DNA of 64,000 nucleotides from Ruminococcus sp. (GCA_017525915.1 JAFXSC010000012.1:1-64000), one strand, 5' to 3'. Positions 17,617-26,902 are shown, counted from the stretch's first letter. Made by a program: numbers and translations. Notes: generated from the sequence alone by a model not told the origin.

Positions 17617-17641
17617 CAACCACTTATCAACCACTTGTTTG
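17617..17641. repeat. Candidate integrase arm-type repeats, left end
   Basis: Two copies of CAACCACTT in tandem (CAACCACTTAT then CAACCACTTGTTTG), 65 bp inside attL. A matching pair lies near the right end at 26738-26762. Such paired direct repeats inside both ends are typical arm sites of tyrosine integrases; binding itself is inferred. Confidence 0.6.
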
Positions 17642-17701
17642 TTTTTCAATTTAACCATTTTGGGGTACAGTCCGCAGAGCATTCGCCCTGCGGATCTATT
17701 T

Positions 17702-17914
17702 TTAGTCAATTGTCAGTCCTAAGCTTTCTTTCTCGTGCTCGTCCTCATCTTCGTCTAAACTTGCCGCTTCAGCTTCTGTGCTTTTGTATTCTTCTGTTGC
17801 AGCTTCGTTTGTGAAGCGCAGGGCGTTTGTTATCGCCTCGCAGTTACGAGCTCTCGCTTCCTGAAACATATGGGAATACAGATTCAAAGTAGTCCCCTTG
17901 CCAAATGGTAACAC
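17702..17914 (-). pseudogene. C-terminal remnant of tyrosine integrase
   Basis: The reading frame gives LPFGKGTTLNLYSHMFQEAR...NCEAITNALRF. This is the C-terminal end of phage/ICE tyrosine recombinases, including the active-site Tyr (LNLYSHMF), followed by an acidic tail. The frame is closed by TGA about 15 bases upstream of the listed GTG, so the catalytic Arg/His boxes and the DNA-binding domains are gone. Its place beside attL makes it the likely original integrase of the island. Confidence 0.78.
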
Positions 17915-17949
17915 ACTTTCGTATAGTGATCAAACAACGTAAATACGCC

Positions 17950-19157
17950 TTAAAACAGGCTTCTTTTGTCAGGCAGAGGTTCGTCGATCAGCTTGTAGTA
18001 GATGTAAATATTACGAGGCTGTCCCTCGACGTAGGCATCAAGCGTGATATACTCGATCAGTTCAAGGCACATCTCACGGGTAAGCTCCTGCACATCGTTG
18101 TACTTTCTCAGACGTTCGATGAACAGTTCCACATCTTCCTCGTCCTGCCTGATCGTGGAGAGCGCTTCTTCAAGCTCTGCGACCTCGGCGGACAGCTCCT
18201 TCTGCTCTGCTTCATATTTCGCTATCAACTTCATCGCAACGTCCTCAGATACCTTACCGAGGACTTTGTCTTCATAGATGTTCTGGATGAGCGTATCAAG
18301 CTCCTGCAAGCGATATTTGCCGTCTGTCAGCTTCTTGGTATCAACAGAATGCTTTTCTTCATGGTTTTTTGCTTTACGGGCGAGGAACTTTTTTCTTGCG
18401 CCTTCCTCATCTTTTGCCACAAGACTTGCCATACTGCGAATATCCTCAAGCACGATACGCTCCATTTCTTTCATCTTGATGTAATGACTCGGACAATAGC
18501 GTTTACCGTATTTTAGATACGACGTGCAGTTGAAGTTGTGACGATAGAATTCACGAGGTCCGCCACGCTGATGACGAGTGTTATTCCAACAAAGTCTGAC
18601 CTTGTTTCCGCAGTCCTGGCAATAGATCAGACCGCTGAGATTGGCAACATATCCGTCAGAGTTTCGTTTACCCTGCGACACCGACTGCTCCATTTCACGC
18701 ACTCTGTCCCAAAGTTCCTGAGAAATAATAGGCTCGTGCGTATTCTTCACAACGATCATATCTTCCTCATCATTCTTGATGACCTTGTGGTTCTTGTAGC
18801 TGACAGTTCTTGTGCGGAGCTGAACAAGGTGTCCGAGGTAGGTATAGTTATGAAGTATCTGCCTTATCTGCCGACCTCGATGTAATTACGACCGAAACGG
18901 CTGAGGTCTTTACAGATGATTAAATTCACCTTTCCTGACTGAGCATCGGACAGCAGTCTCTGCACCGCTGGTCTGTCGAAATCCGTGCCGCTCCAACCGT
19001 CATCGACGTAGGTATCCACAAGATTCCAACCCTGCTCTTTTACATACTTGTTGAGGATAAGTTTCTGATTTTCTATTGACAGGGATTCGCCGGCACGCAT
19101 ATCCTCCTGCGAGAGGCGAACGTAAATTCCTGCATTGTAAATGGTCTGCTTTGCCAT
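17950..19157 (-). pseudogene. Large serine recombinase with internal out-of-frame deletion
   Basis: The first part, from ATG at 19157 (GAAAGGAG upstream), encodes the resolvase catalytic N-terminus. It includes YVRLSQEDMRAGESLSIENQ with the catalytic Ser region, YVDDGWSGTDFDRP and ICKDLSRFGRNYIEVG, and stops at TAA near 18864. The second part, in another frame, picks up at IRQILHNYTYLGHLVQLRT and continues through the recombinase/zinc-ribbon region (CQDCGNKVRLCW) to a coiled coil and its end at 17950. Relative to intact TnpX-type transposon recombinases, well over 100 residues between these two points are missing. The junction carries the direct repeat TATCTGCC (18856 and 18865), which suggests slippage or recombination. 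Confidence 0.85.
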
Positions 19158-19197
19158 AGTAACTCCTTTCAGATCAAAGCAGTACCATACCGACATC

Positions 19198-19677
19198 TTA
19201 GTATATTAATGTAACTGTATTTGGTATAGAAATCGATGTCATATTTGAAAAATACTCAATCGCACGACATCCAATACCTGTAATTCCATCTTCAATAATA
19301 ACATTACACTAATTATTGTTTAAGACTGACCACGAAAGACTTCTAATGTTATCACCTGTTATGACGCCATCACCGCTGATATACAGTGTTTTCCCATCGT
19401 ATTTCCATTTGCATCCGTCACCAAATATACCGGTAACTATGTTTGAATCAGTTATTGTAGTTGAAGTAGTAGTTGTAGTTGTTGTTGTAGTAGAAGTAGT
19501 TGTCGAAGTCGTTGTGGTTGTAGTGGTTGTAGTTGATGTACTCGATGTGGTAGTAGTTGTTGTCGTTGAAGTTGTTGTACTTGTTGAAGTAGATGTTGTG
19601 GTCGTTGTCGTAGTAGTAGTCGTAGTAGTGGTGGTAGTGGTAGACAGTTTATCAGTATCCAGAGATCTGTACAACCG
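19198..19677 (-). pseudogene. Truncated Thr-linker / LRR surface protein fragment
   Basis: The frame has no start codon. It begins with about 65 Thr/Ser residues, then GIFGDGCKWKYDGKTLYISGDG, the usual opening of Ruminococcus LRR_5 proteins. A TAG at 19309 follows, after which the same frame continues with an LRR unit (IIEDGITGIGCRAIEYFS...ISIPNTVT) until TAA at 19198. So the gene lacks its 5' end, carries an internal stop, and is cut on the 3' side close to where the recombinase gene begins. It is a remnant of a secreted protein. Confidence 0.75.
19451..19644. repeat. Thr-codon microsatellite
   Basis: An irregular array of GTN trinucleotides on the plus strand (ACN codons on the minus strand) of about 190 bp encodes the poly-Thr linker of the LRR fragment. 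Such tracts are prone to length change. Confidence 0.85.
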
Positions 19678-19745
19678 AATTATGTGATTTAGTCAAGGCG
19701 ATCTATGCCTATGCTGAGATTTTTAAGTAAGAAAGGAAATGTAAG

Positions 19746-19871
19746 ATGGAAAAGAATTATGTTACCCCTGAAATGGAAATTACGGAATTTGAAACAGAAG
19801 ATGTGATCACTACAAGCGATACAAGCGGAAATCCCGCACCAGAACTGCCGGAAATTCCGGACGTGGGATGA
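19746..19871 (+). CDS. Small acidic peptide, EDVIxTS family (41 aa)
   Basis: A 41-codon gene with ATG, an AAGGA site about 10 bases upstream, and its own terminator 20 bases after the stop. It begins MEKNYVTPEMEITEF and continues ETEDVITTS, then a Gly/Pro/Glu-rich tail. The first half matches the peptide at 33034-33132 in 15 or more positions, including YxxPExxIxxFxxEDVIxTS, so both are probably real genes. There is no signal peptide, no Cys, and no obvious maturation enzyme next door. It could be a precursor peptide, a small regulatory protein or a toxin/antitoxin-like product; function unknown. Confidence 0.72.
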   Translation: MEKNYVTPEMEITEFETEDVITTSDTSGNPAPELPEIPDVG

Positions 19872-19890
19872 AATACTTGGTTTCTAACGA

Positions 19891-19925
19891 CAGGCGGCTT
19901 TGTGCCGCCTGTTTGTTGTCTGTTT
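19891..19925 (+). terminator. Terminator of the 41-aa peptide gene
   Basis: CAGGCGGC/GCCGCCTG hairpin with loop TTTGT, followed by GTTTGTTGTCTGTTT. Confidence 0.8.
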
Positions 19926-20415
19926 GCATTTTTACCGGAAAACTGATATAGTAATTATATCAACTCACGGAGGGATATACATGAAACTAACTTGAGCTTT
20001 CTTATCCGCGTTACAAAGGGCGAGCATTACTTAATCAGCACCAGCGATACAACGGAAGCTGTACCACAGCGGCAAATCAGATATGAGACAGTTTGCTATG
20101 CACGTACATGAGATTGCCGGGAATTACTGTAAACCTGAGATCAAGAAATAATGTCAGGTTGATCCATATATAAAAAATGAGCTCCTCCCAATACTGGGAG
20201 GAGTATATTTTGGAATTACTTTCCTTCGTTGATTGCAGCCTGTACCGTAGTTAGGGAGCAGTCGGATTTCAGTCTATAAAAGGCTATATTTCACTACGGA
20301 TTAGATATGACAAAATCCTCCATTGTTAGCAATTATAATGGAATGCTACAAAAACTGGATTGGATTTGAGAAGCAGCAATTACGGCTATCTTTAGCATTT
20401 TCTGATTTTTATCAA
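19926..20415. other. Island spacer without a confident gene
   Basis: About 490 bp. It contains a short broken plus-strand frame (FLIRVTKGEHYLISTS, ending after about 40 codons) with no start, a minus-strand fragment ending SLTTVQAAINEGK near 20220, and a hairpin CTCCTCCCA/TGGGAGGAG at 20182-20203. On the minus strand that hairpin is followed by a T-rich stretch and may end the kinase operon. The fragments look like debris of mobile-element genes. Confidence 0.5.
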
Positions 20416-20751
20416 CTATAGTGCGACAAGCTCATTTGTTTTGCAGATGATCTCGGCGTAAAGCCCTTCGTAATCTCCCGGTATTTTACTCCGAAGCAGT
20501 TCTGTCAACTTATTCAAAGGCTCGGCAACCGGCGTGAGCGCCATGTTATTTACACCGCCTTTAAGTTTATGCGCGATAAAGAACGCCTTTTCGAGATCAC
20601 TTGCTTCAAGTGCTTCTCCGAGTGTACCGGAGGAAATCTCCTGAACGATGATGCCCACGAGCCGAAGATACAGTGCTTCGTTATCAGCACAGCGCGACAG
20701 ACCAGTTTTCGTATCTGCACCGTATTCCTGAAGTTTTTCAACAGTCAGCAT
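20416..20751 (-). CDS. Hpt phosphotransfer protein
   Basis: 111 aa, a single four-helix Hpt domain with the phosphorylated His in AHKLKGGVNNM (near residue 61). It is expected to relay phosphate between the receiver domains of the hybrid kinase and the response regulator of the same operon. Its start overlaps the end of the upstream regulator gene by 7 bases, so translation is coupled. Confidence 0.9.
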   Translation of the reverse strand: MLTVEKLQEYGADTKTGLSRCADNEALYLRLVGIIVQEISSGTLGEALEASDLEKAFFIAHKLKGGVNNMALTPVAEPLNKLTELLRSKIPGDYEGLYAEIICKTNELVAL

Positions 20752-22460
20752 TCGTTTTCCTCCTTTTTCAAAGCCTTGACTATCAGTTTTTCAAAGTCAT
20801 CTTCGGGAAGTGGACGTGAGAAATAATAGCCCTGGATAGTATTGCAGCCCATTGCTTTCAGCTCAGCGTACTGCTCGGCTGTCTCCACGCCTTCGGCAAT
20901 CGTTGGGACTTCAAAGGATTTTGCAAGACCGATCATCGCCTCGAGGAGTCTGGTATCTTTCTGCTCTTTGAAGGCGCTTCGTATAAACTGGATGTCCAGC
21001 TTCAGCGCATCTATCGGCATATCTATCAGCATACTCAAAGAAGAATAGCCGCATCCAAAATCGTCCATTTCGATGAAAAAGCCATGCTTGCGCAGATTTT
21101 TCACTGTTGTGATTATCTGATCGGTCTTTTCCGTATACGCCGACTCAGTGATCTCAAGCAAAAGGTTTTTCGCGTTTAATCCGTTCGTTTTTGTGATATT
21201 CAGGAGCTTGTCCGTCAGTTCCGGATCGTACAGGTTGATGCGTGACACGTTTACAGAGACTGGGAGCGAAATATTCAGGCGCTCCTTCCAGTCTCTGATC
21301 TTTGATGCAGTCTGCGACCAGACATACTGATCAAGCTCCTGAATCAATCCGTTTTTCTCAAATAACGGAATAAAAACACCGGGACTCACCAGCCCAAGCG
21401 TCGGATGTTTCCAGCGAACCAACGCCTCAGCACTGCTTAAAACCGGAACGTCCTGTTCTATATCGAATTTTGGCTGATAGTAAACGACAAACTGCTTTTC
21501 GCGGAGTGCCGCATGGAAACCATCGATCAGCTGTTCTTCAAGGATCTCCGTTTCGCGCATCGAATGATTGAATAAGCCAATCGGAGCGGTAAGATGATCC
21601 CGGGCGGTATCCGCGGCCATTTTCGCTCGATCAAATCTGCGTTCTATATCAACATTTTTATCCGCATTCACGTAAACACCCATTCTGAGACGGACACGGT
21701 TTTCGCTGATACTGTCATCATCCAGACAGGCAGATAAACGGGCGAGTAACGCTTCGTAATTGTCAATATGTTTGCAATACAGCATAAAGGTATCCGCTAC
21801 GCTCCGGCAAACGATGCCGCCTGCTTCATTCACATAGGATGTAGCGTTGTTTGCGATTCGTTTCAGGATCTCATCGCCGCGTGTTTTTCCGTAACGGTCA
21901 TTATATGTGTGAAAATGATTGACATCAAACACGATTGCGTCTGCCGGCGTGTCTTTGTGGTACAGATCGAGCTGTGCGACATAGCGGTAGAAGAATTCTT
22001 TGTTATAAAGTCCGGTCAGCTGATCCCTTTCCGTCAGACGAAGTGTCTCACGATCCTCGGACAACTCGATTATCCGAAGTATGCGGGCGAGGATCACTTT
22101 TGAAGCAGGGTATGGCTTCGGTATAAAATCTATTGCGCCAAGCGTAAGGCATTCCACCTCTGCCTCGTTATCCGCCGTCATCACAATGACGGGAAGACGG
22201 GAGTATCCGGGATCACCTTTTATCCTGCTAAGCACATCAATACCACTAATTCCGGGGAGATTGAGGTCGAGCAGAACGATGCTCAGTGTTTCATACTGCG
22301 CCCGGATGATCTCCAGTGCTTCCTCACCTGTTTCTGCGACTACGATATCATATATATCGCCGAGCGATGCCTTCAGTGTTTCCTGATTGACATAATCGTC
22401 CTCGACAAGCAAGATGCGTCTTCTTTCTTCGGATATACTGAAAAAGTTATTAGCAGTCAT
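20745..22460 (-). CDS. Response regulator with degenerate GGDEF and EAL phosphodiesterase domains
   Basis: 571 aa. Receiver domain (about 14-135) with the acidic pair VEDD, phosphorylated Asp in VLLDLNLPG, and KP in DFIPKPYP. GGDEF domain (about 145-300) whose active-site motif reads RSVADTF instead of GGDEF, so it should not make c-di-GMP. EAL domain (about 315-560) with AEALVRW, ITESAYTE, MDDFGCGYSS and LKLDIQFIR, all expected in an active phosphodiesterase. It should therefore degrade c-di-GMP under control of phosphorylation. Third gene of the operon, with GAAAGGAG upstream. Confidence 0.93.
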   Translation of the reverse strand: MTANNFFSISEERRRILLVEDDYVNQETLKASLGDIYDIVVAETGEEALEIIRAQYETLSIVLLDLNLPGISGIDVLSRIKGDPGYSRLPVIVMTADNEAEVECLTLGAIDFIPKPYPASKVILARILRIIELSEDRETLRLTERDQLTGLYNKEFFYRYVAQLDLYHKDTPADAIVFDVNHFHTYNDRYGKTRGDEILKRIANNATSYVNEAGGIVCRSVADTFMLYCKHIDNYEALLARLSACLDDDSISENRVRLRMGVYVNADKNVDIERRFDRAKMAADTARDHLTAPIGLFNHSMRETEILEEQLIDGFHAALREKQFVVYYQPKFDIEQDVPVLSSAEALVRWKHPTLGLVSPGVFIPLFEKNGLIQELDQYVWSQTASKIRDWKERLNISLPVSVNVSRINLYDPELTDKLLNITKTNGLNAKNLLLEITESAYTEKTDQIITTVKNLRKHGFFIEMDDFGCGYSSLSMLIDMPIDALKLDIQFIRSAFKEQKDTRLLEAMIGLAKSFEVPTIAEGVETAEQYAELKAMGCNTIQGYYFSRPLPEDDFEKLIVKALKKEENEC

Positions 22461-22474
22461 AACGATGCTCCTTT

Positions 22475-23764
22475 CTATTCAAAGCTCCCATACATTGCAA
22501 TGGCTTCATCTGCGGTAAGCTCCCCTTTACCAACCTTGAATGCCGCGACACGGATCTGCACCGTGAGCGGATCGGTGATTCCAAGCATTTCCGGTGAAAT
22601 AATGCGATCAGACGGTACCTGACCGAAGGGAGCGTAAACCGAATCAAAGGACAAATCCGTAGTAGGCGTCATCAGACGCTTCAGGGATGCCATATTATTC
22701 AGCTCTTCTTTTGTGATCAGAAATCTCATAAATTCATTTGTCATATCCAGATGATCGCAGTTCTTGTTGACGGAGAACTCGATGGAGGGACTGTCAATGA
22801 AGTATCCGCCGTCATCTGTCAAAGGGATCGGTGAAAATGTATATGCGAAAGGCGCATTGGTAAACGCTTCTGACTGGCTTTCCCGCTTCTTCGTGCCGGA
22901 TACAGTATCCGCCGTACAGATCATCATCGGAACATCTCCTTCAAAGAAACGCAGGATCACCTGGGTGTAGTTATCTTCAATTTCATCACACGCATTGAGA
23001 TCGATACATCCGTTTTGGATCAGCTGTTCAACAGTTTTCAGCGCCGGACGCATATATTCTCCTGCCGCAGGATCTAATGCATTCGCAAGTTTAAGGGATT
23101 CCGGGTCCGATGAAAGTGTGGCTGCAAACGCCGGATAAGCGACCGTGTTCATAAAACAGCCGGAGGACTTGAGACTGTAACCCATCATCGGACTGGTGTA
23201 CCCTTTATTGCGGAGTGTTTCGCACACTGACAGAAGCTCTGTCCATGAGGTAGGGACGTTGAGCCCTTCTTTTTTAAACAGATCGTTGTTTACCAGCATA
23301 CCATAAGTTCTGGAAAAAACCGGTACCATCACCACGCGGTCTTCTGCATCATGGTTGATCAGACCGGAGCGAATACAATCAAGATCCAGAGACAGAGCAG
23401 GGTCAGAAAGATCCTCCGCAAGCTCAAACACCGAATCGTATTTTTTGTTTCCTTTCATCCCGCCATTAGAGAAGAAAATATTTGGCTGGTCATTCCCTTG
23501 CAACGCCATTGCTATCGTATTGTTATAGTCATCCAGCTTCACATAGCTGAGCCGTACATTCGGATATACTTCGTTGAACCTGTCAAATTCCGCTTCCAAT
23601 GCTTCAAAGTTATCATAGCTTCCCGCTACTGTGATGCTGCAGCTGGTATTTGTATCGAGATGCGGAGCAAATCCGGCGGCGGATTTTTCATCCGTTTTGC
23701 TGCCGCATGCCGTCAGGGATACAGCTATGATTATAGCTGAAATCATGCAGGATAGCTTTTTCAT
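22475..23764 (-). CDS. Extracellular solute-binding lipoprotein (ABC family 1)
   Basis: 429 aa with lipoprotein signal [20 protein letters not shown] and a type 2 periplasmic-binding fold of the sugar-binding family: [27 protein letters not shown] at the N-terminus and [32 protein letters not shown] in the hinge region. There is no permease or ATPase gene nearby. It sits between the sensor kinase and the regulator, overlapping the kinase stop by 4 bases (ATGA), so it probably serves as a ligand-binding partner for the kinase rather than for transport. The ligand is unknown; a sugar or oligosaccharide is the family norm. Confidence 0.9.
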   Translation of the reverse strand: MKKLSCMISAIIIAVSLTACGSKTDEKSAAGFAPHLDTNTSCSITVAGSYDNFEALEAEFDRFNEVYPNVRLSYVKLDDYNNTIAMALQGNDQPNIFFSNGGMKGNKKYDSVFELAEDLSDPALSLDLDCIRSGLINHDAEDRVVMVPVFSRTYGMLVNNDLFKKEGLNVPTSWTELLSVCETLRNKGYTSPMMGYSLKSSGCFMNTVAYPAFAATLSSDPESLKLANALDPAAGEYMRPALKTVEQLIQNGCIDLNACDEIEDNYTQVILRFFEGDVPMMICTADTVSGTKKRESQSEAFTNAPFAYTFSPIPLTDDGGYFIDSPSIEFSVNKNCDHLDMTNEFMRFLITKEELNNMASLKRLMTPTTDLSFDSVYAPFGQVPSDRIISPEMLGITDPLTVQIRVAAFKVGKGELTADEAIAMYGSFE

Positions 23765-26298
23765 ACCTTTTTTTCCTCCTTAATTCTGCGAATCTCTTTG
23801 ATTACGAGTTTAATGTCTACTGGTTTTGAGATATGTCCGTTCATACCGGCGTTTAGACATTCGGTGATGTTTTCGGAAAATGCATCCGCTGTCATGGCGA
23901 TGATAGGAATGGATGCCGCCCACGGATCATCCAGCGCACGGATATTCTTAGTGGCATCGAGCCCGTTCATCTCCGGCATTTGTATATCCATAAAGATCAG
24001 ATCATAGCTTCCTTCTGATGCTGATCTCATTTTTTCTACACAGATACGTCCGTTTTCAGCGCGTTCTGAGTTGATTCCGTACATACCGAGAAGAGCTGAA
24101 ATAACTTCCCAGTTGACATCAAAATCCTCTGCGATCAGGATGTTCATTCCATGCAGATCAGAATAGTCATTCTCCGGTTCAGCGGATTTTGCACCTGTGC
24201 CGAGAACATCGTTGATTGTATCGTAAAGCGTTGAGCGAAACAACGGCTTGCTGATGAAAGCGTTTGCACCTGCTTTCTTCGCGGCCCCCTCAATATCCGT
24301 TCTGTCATAAGCGGAAATCAACAGGATTGGGATGTCCGGCGAAACCGTCGAACGAATGCGGCGCGTCATTTCGATGCCGTCGATATCAGGCATTTTCCAG
24401 TCGAGTATCACAATGCTGTAATCCTGTTCAGTTTCGTGACGATGCGTAATCATTTCGAGCGCTTCGGACGCACTTCCTGTACAGTCAGCAGTCACTCCGA
24501 GTGACTTGAGCGTATCGGCTGCGGTTTCCAGCAGGATCGGATCATCATCCACGATCAGGACATCCAGCGGCTCAAGCACCATATCTTCTCTTTGCCGTTC
24601 CGCAATCGGAATATCCAGTGTTACGGTAAATGTTGTTCCTTTTCCAAGTTTGCTCTGGCAGTCGATCGTACCTTCCATTAGATCGACCATTTGTTTTGTG
24701 ATGGCAAGTCCGAGTCCGGTTCCCTGAATGCTGTTCACACGACTGTCTGTCTGGCGTGAAAACGGATGATACATATTCTCCATATACTTCGGACTCATGC
24801 CGATGCCGGAATCGGATACGATATAGGTCAGCTGCACGCATCCGGGTTTCTTGCTTTCATCCTCATGCATATCCACGCTGACATGACCGCCGGGTTCTGT
24901 ATATTTGATGGCGTTGGATAGGATGTTGATATAGATCTGATTCAACCGAAGCTGATCGGCGTAGAAATATTCTTTTTCCATCCGATTGATCCGGAAGTGA
25001 AAGTCGATGTTCTTTTCCTTTATCATCGGCTGGGAAATGTTCACGAGATTTTCCACTGCCTCGACGATAGAGAAGGTCTGCGGGCAGAGGTTCAGTTTTC
25101 CACTTTCAACCTTGGAAATATCAAGGATATCATTGATTAGAGTGAGCAAATGATTGCTCGCCAGCGTAATCTTTTTCAGATTCTCTCTGACTAATTCGGT
25201 ATCATCGAGATTCTTTTTCATAATCGTCGTAAGGCCAATGATCGCGTTCATCGGCGTTCGTATATCATGGGACATCGTAGAAAGAAAATCGGTTTTTGCT
25301 TTGTTTGCCGATGCCGCTTCTCTTGCCGCTGCATGAAGCTTCTGATTGAAGTAAAGCATAACTGTCAGATCAAACACAAACAGGATCAGAAGACCGACTG
25401 AAACAATTCCGACCAACAGCCAATTTTCAGTGTTGACGCTCAGCTCATTCATCGGCATAAAGCTGAGAAGCACCCATTCCGCTTTTGAAGCGATCGGAGT
25501 ATACGCGAGAATACATTTCTCACCGCGGGAATTACGCATAGAAAACGAACCGGTCGAAGAAGTGATTTTTTCAAAAAGCTCCTGTGCGGCAGCAGTATCA
25601 CCAGCATTGTAAGACTTGTAAAACTCAAAGAAATTAGAATTTTTGAATGAATGATCCTTGATGATATAATTGCCGTCTGCATCGATCATGGAAAGCTCAG
25701 CGTTTTCATACTCTTCCTGTGGGAAGACCCATTTCTGCTCCAGTTCTGTGATCGGCAGTACCCGCAGCAATACGGCGTCCTGAAGCCCACCGGTTTCGGA
25801 ATTGTGCAAAGTAATTAAATTGCAGAATGCCAGTGATTGTTCGCCGTTGACCGGATTAGTATAAGCTCGGGAAATATTGATAGATTCCCCGATTTCAGAA
25901 ATCCAGCTCACATCGTTAAGAAGATCCATCCGCTTATATGAAACGGTATAATCGTTGAAGGTATCTTGATTTGCTTTTGTAGATAGCCCGGACAATGTAT
26001 CAAGATACACAATATGTGCAGATGCATTTGGCAGCACATGAGAGATCCGGATGAAGGAAACGGCTTCGTCAATTGTCATGTTCCTGCTGTTGATATATCG
26101 TGCCCATACATCGCAGATGCGCTGTTCGCCCTCCAGATAATTCTCGGTGACTCGCTCCATCGCAATCGTGGTATTTTCAAAGTGTTCTATCTGGCTTTGC
26201 GCGGTGTTTTGACTCTGAAGTTTGGAATATAGAACCACAAAGAACAGCATAGCGATCATAATGAACACGTTGACAATTATGATCCATTTTTTATTCAT
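23761..26298 (-). CDS. Hybrid sensor histidine kinase with two receiver domains
   Basis: 845 aa from MNKKW; an ATG 18 bases further upstream is also possible. TM1 (about 4-25), an extracellular sensor region of about 270 residues, TM2 ([21 protein letters not shown]), then HisKA with phospho-His in [18 protein letters not shown]. The ATPase domain has the N box [11 protein letters not shown] and G boxes SDSGIGMS and GTGLGLAI. Receiver 1 has VDDD and the phospho-Asp in [12 protein letters not shown]. Receiver 2 has [13 protein letters not shown] and KPVD, with AEDFD as its acidic site. Together with the Hpt protein it forms a His-Asp-His-Asp relay ending at the EAL regulator. First gene of the four-gene operon. 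Confidence 0.93.
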   Translation of the reverse strand: MNKKWIIIVNVFIMIAMLFFVVLYSKLQSQNTAQSQIEHFENTTIAMERVTENYLEGEQRICDVWARYINSRNMTIDEAVSFIRISHVLPNASAHIVYLDTLSGLSTKANQDTFNDYTVSYKRMDLLNDVSWISEIGESINISRAYTNPVNGEQSLAFCNLITLHNSETGGLQDAVLLRVLPITELEQKWVFPQEEYENAELSMIDADGNYIIKDHSFKNSNFFEFYKSYNAGDTAAAQELFEKITSSTGSFSMRNSRGEKCILAYTPIASKAEWVLLSFMPMNELSVNTENWLLVGIVSVGLLILFVFDLTVMLYFNQKLHAAAREAASANKAKTDFLSTMSHDIRTPMNAIIGLTTIMKKNLDDTELVRENLKKITLASNHLLTLINDILDISKVESGKLNLCPQTFSIVEAVENLVNISQPMIKEKNIDFHFRINRMEKEYFYADQLRLNQIYINILSNAIKYTEPGGHVSVDMHEDESKKPGCVQLTYIVSDSGIGMSPKYMENMYHPFSRQTDSRVNSIQGTGLGLAITKQMVDLMEGTIDCQSKLGKGTTFTVTLDIPIAERQREDMVLEPLDVLIVDDDPILLETAADTLKSLGVTADCTGSASEALEMITHRHETEQDYSIVILDWKMPDIDGIEMTRRIRSTVSPDIPILLISAYDRTDIEGAAKKAGANAFISKPLFRSTLYDTINDVLGTGAKSAEPENDYSDLHGMNILIAEDFDVNWEVISALLGMYGINSERAENGRICVEKMRSASEGSYDLIFMDIQMPEMNGLDATKNIRALDDPWAASIPIIAMTADAFSENITECLNAGMNGHISKPVDIKLVIKEIRRIKEEKKV

Positions 26299-26471
26299 AT
26301 CGCATTCTGCTCCCATCTAATTAAACTTCCTTCTATGCCTCTTAGCGATAGCTGTTTCGGGTGCTTATATCTGATTAACGATAATGACAGTCAACTTACG
26401 TTTCTTGCCAAATACGTTAAAGAACATGATATTGAAAAATCATATATAGCATGATTAAATCTTATATAGTA

Positions 26472-26500
26472 ATAGTATCATTTTAATTGAATAAAGTCAA
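26472..26500 (-). promoter_or_regulatory. Candidate promoter of the kinase operon
   Basis: On the minus strand TTGACT (26495-26500) and TACTAT (26472-26477) are 17 bp apart, about 175 bp upstream of the kinase start, inside an AT-rich stretch. Confidence 0.5.
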
Positions 26501-26737
26501 ATACATTTTGTTAACAATGTGTATGCTTGTATTTTTTTGTATGATTATACAATTCTAAAATATGTATGTTGTATAATGCGACAAGATAAAAAAGCTTTAA
26601 AGCGTTATATTTCAATTGCAGTATCGTAATTGCTTATTATCTGAACAATTTGGGCAATAAAATGACAATATAAAAGCCCCACAGCCGAAGCTATGAGGAC
26701 TCAGGTGTTTTAATCAGGTAATATAAACACGCCTTTT

Positions 26738-26762
26738 CAACCACTTGTTTACCACTTATTTG
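26738..26762. repeat. Candidate integrase arm-type repeats, right end
   Basis: CAACCACTTGTTT followed by ACCACTTATTTG, matching the pair at 17617-17641. It lies about 110 bp inside attR. Between here and attR, CTAAACACAGCCGTTTTCTCG also resembles CTAAACACGGTCGTTTCCGAG from the left end (about 17569-17592). Confidence 0.6.
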
Positions 26763-26874
26763 TACTAAAAACTGTCAAAAGCCGCTTGAAGTCAATAAGG
26801 CTCAAATCGTAAAAAACCGCTAAACACAGCCGTTTTCTCGTTTTAATAAGAGGTGCAGAAAGGCTCGTGCTCAA

Positions 26875-26897
26875 TTCGAATCCCCTATGCTCCACCA
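26875..26897 (+). repeat. attR copy of the tRNA-Ala 3' end
   Basis: 23 bp identical to the end of tRNA-Ala. The preceding bases (GTGCTCAA) do not match the rest of the tRNA, so this is not a tRNA gene but the second junction of the island. Confidence 0.9.
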
Positions 26898-26902
26898 ACG
26901 GA

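Larger units (their letters stand above)
17529..26897. mobile_element. Decayed integrative island in tRNA-Ala
   Basis: The 23 bases at the 3' end of the tRNA (17529-17551) recur exactly at 26875-26897. Just inside the left copy is the C-terminal remnant of a tyrosine integrase reading toward the tRNA, the typical arrangement of islands that use tRNA 3' ends. A serine recombinase remnant, a truncated LRR gene, a small peptide gene and an intact four-gene signalling operon lie inside. No relaxase, coupling protein, replication gene or phage structural gene is visible, so it should not be able to move by itself. Confidence 0.85.

Noticed and set aside
19316-19687. Plus-strand frame encoding a poly-Val protein
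   Set aside because: It is the mirror of the Thr-codon tract; a run of Val codons without start context is not a protein gene.
19984-20150. Possible gene starting ATGAAACTAACT after the 41-aa peptide
   Set aside because: The ATG frame stops after four codons and the other frames lack starts; treated as debris.
26840-26897. Possible second tRNA-Ala gene
   Set aside because: Only the last 23 bases match; no acceptor 5' half, D arm or anticodon arm exists upstream, so it is an att site.
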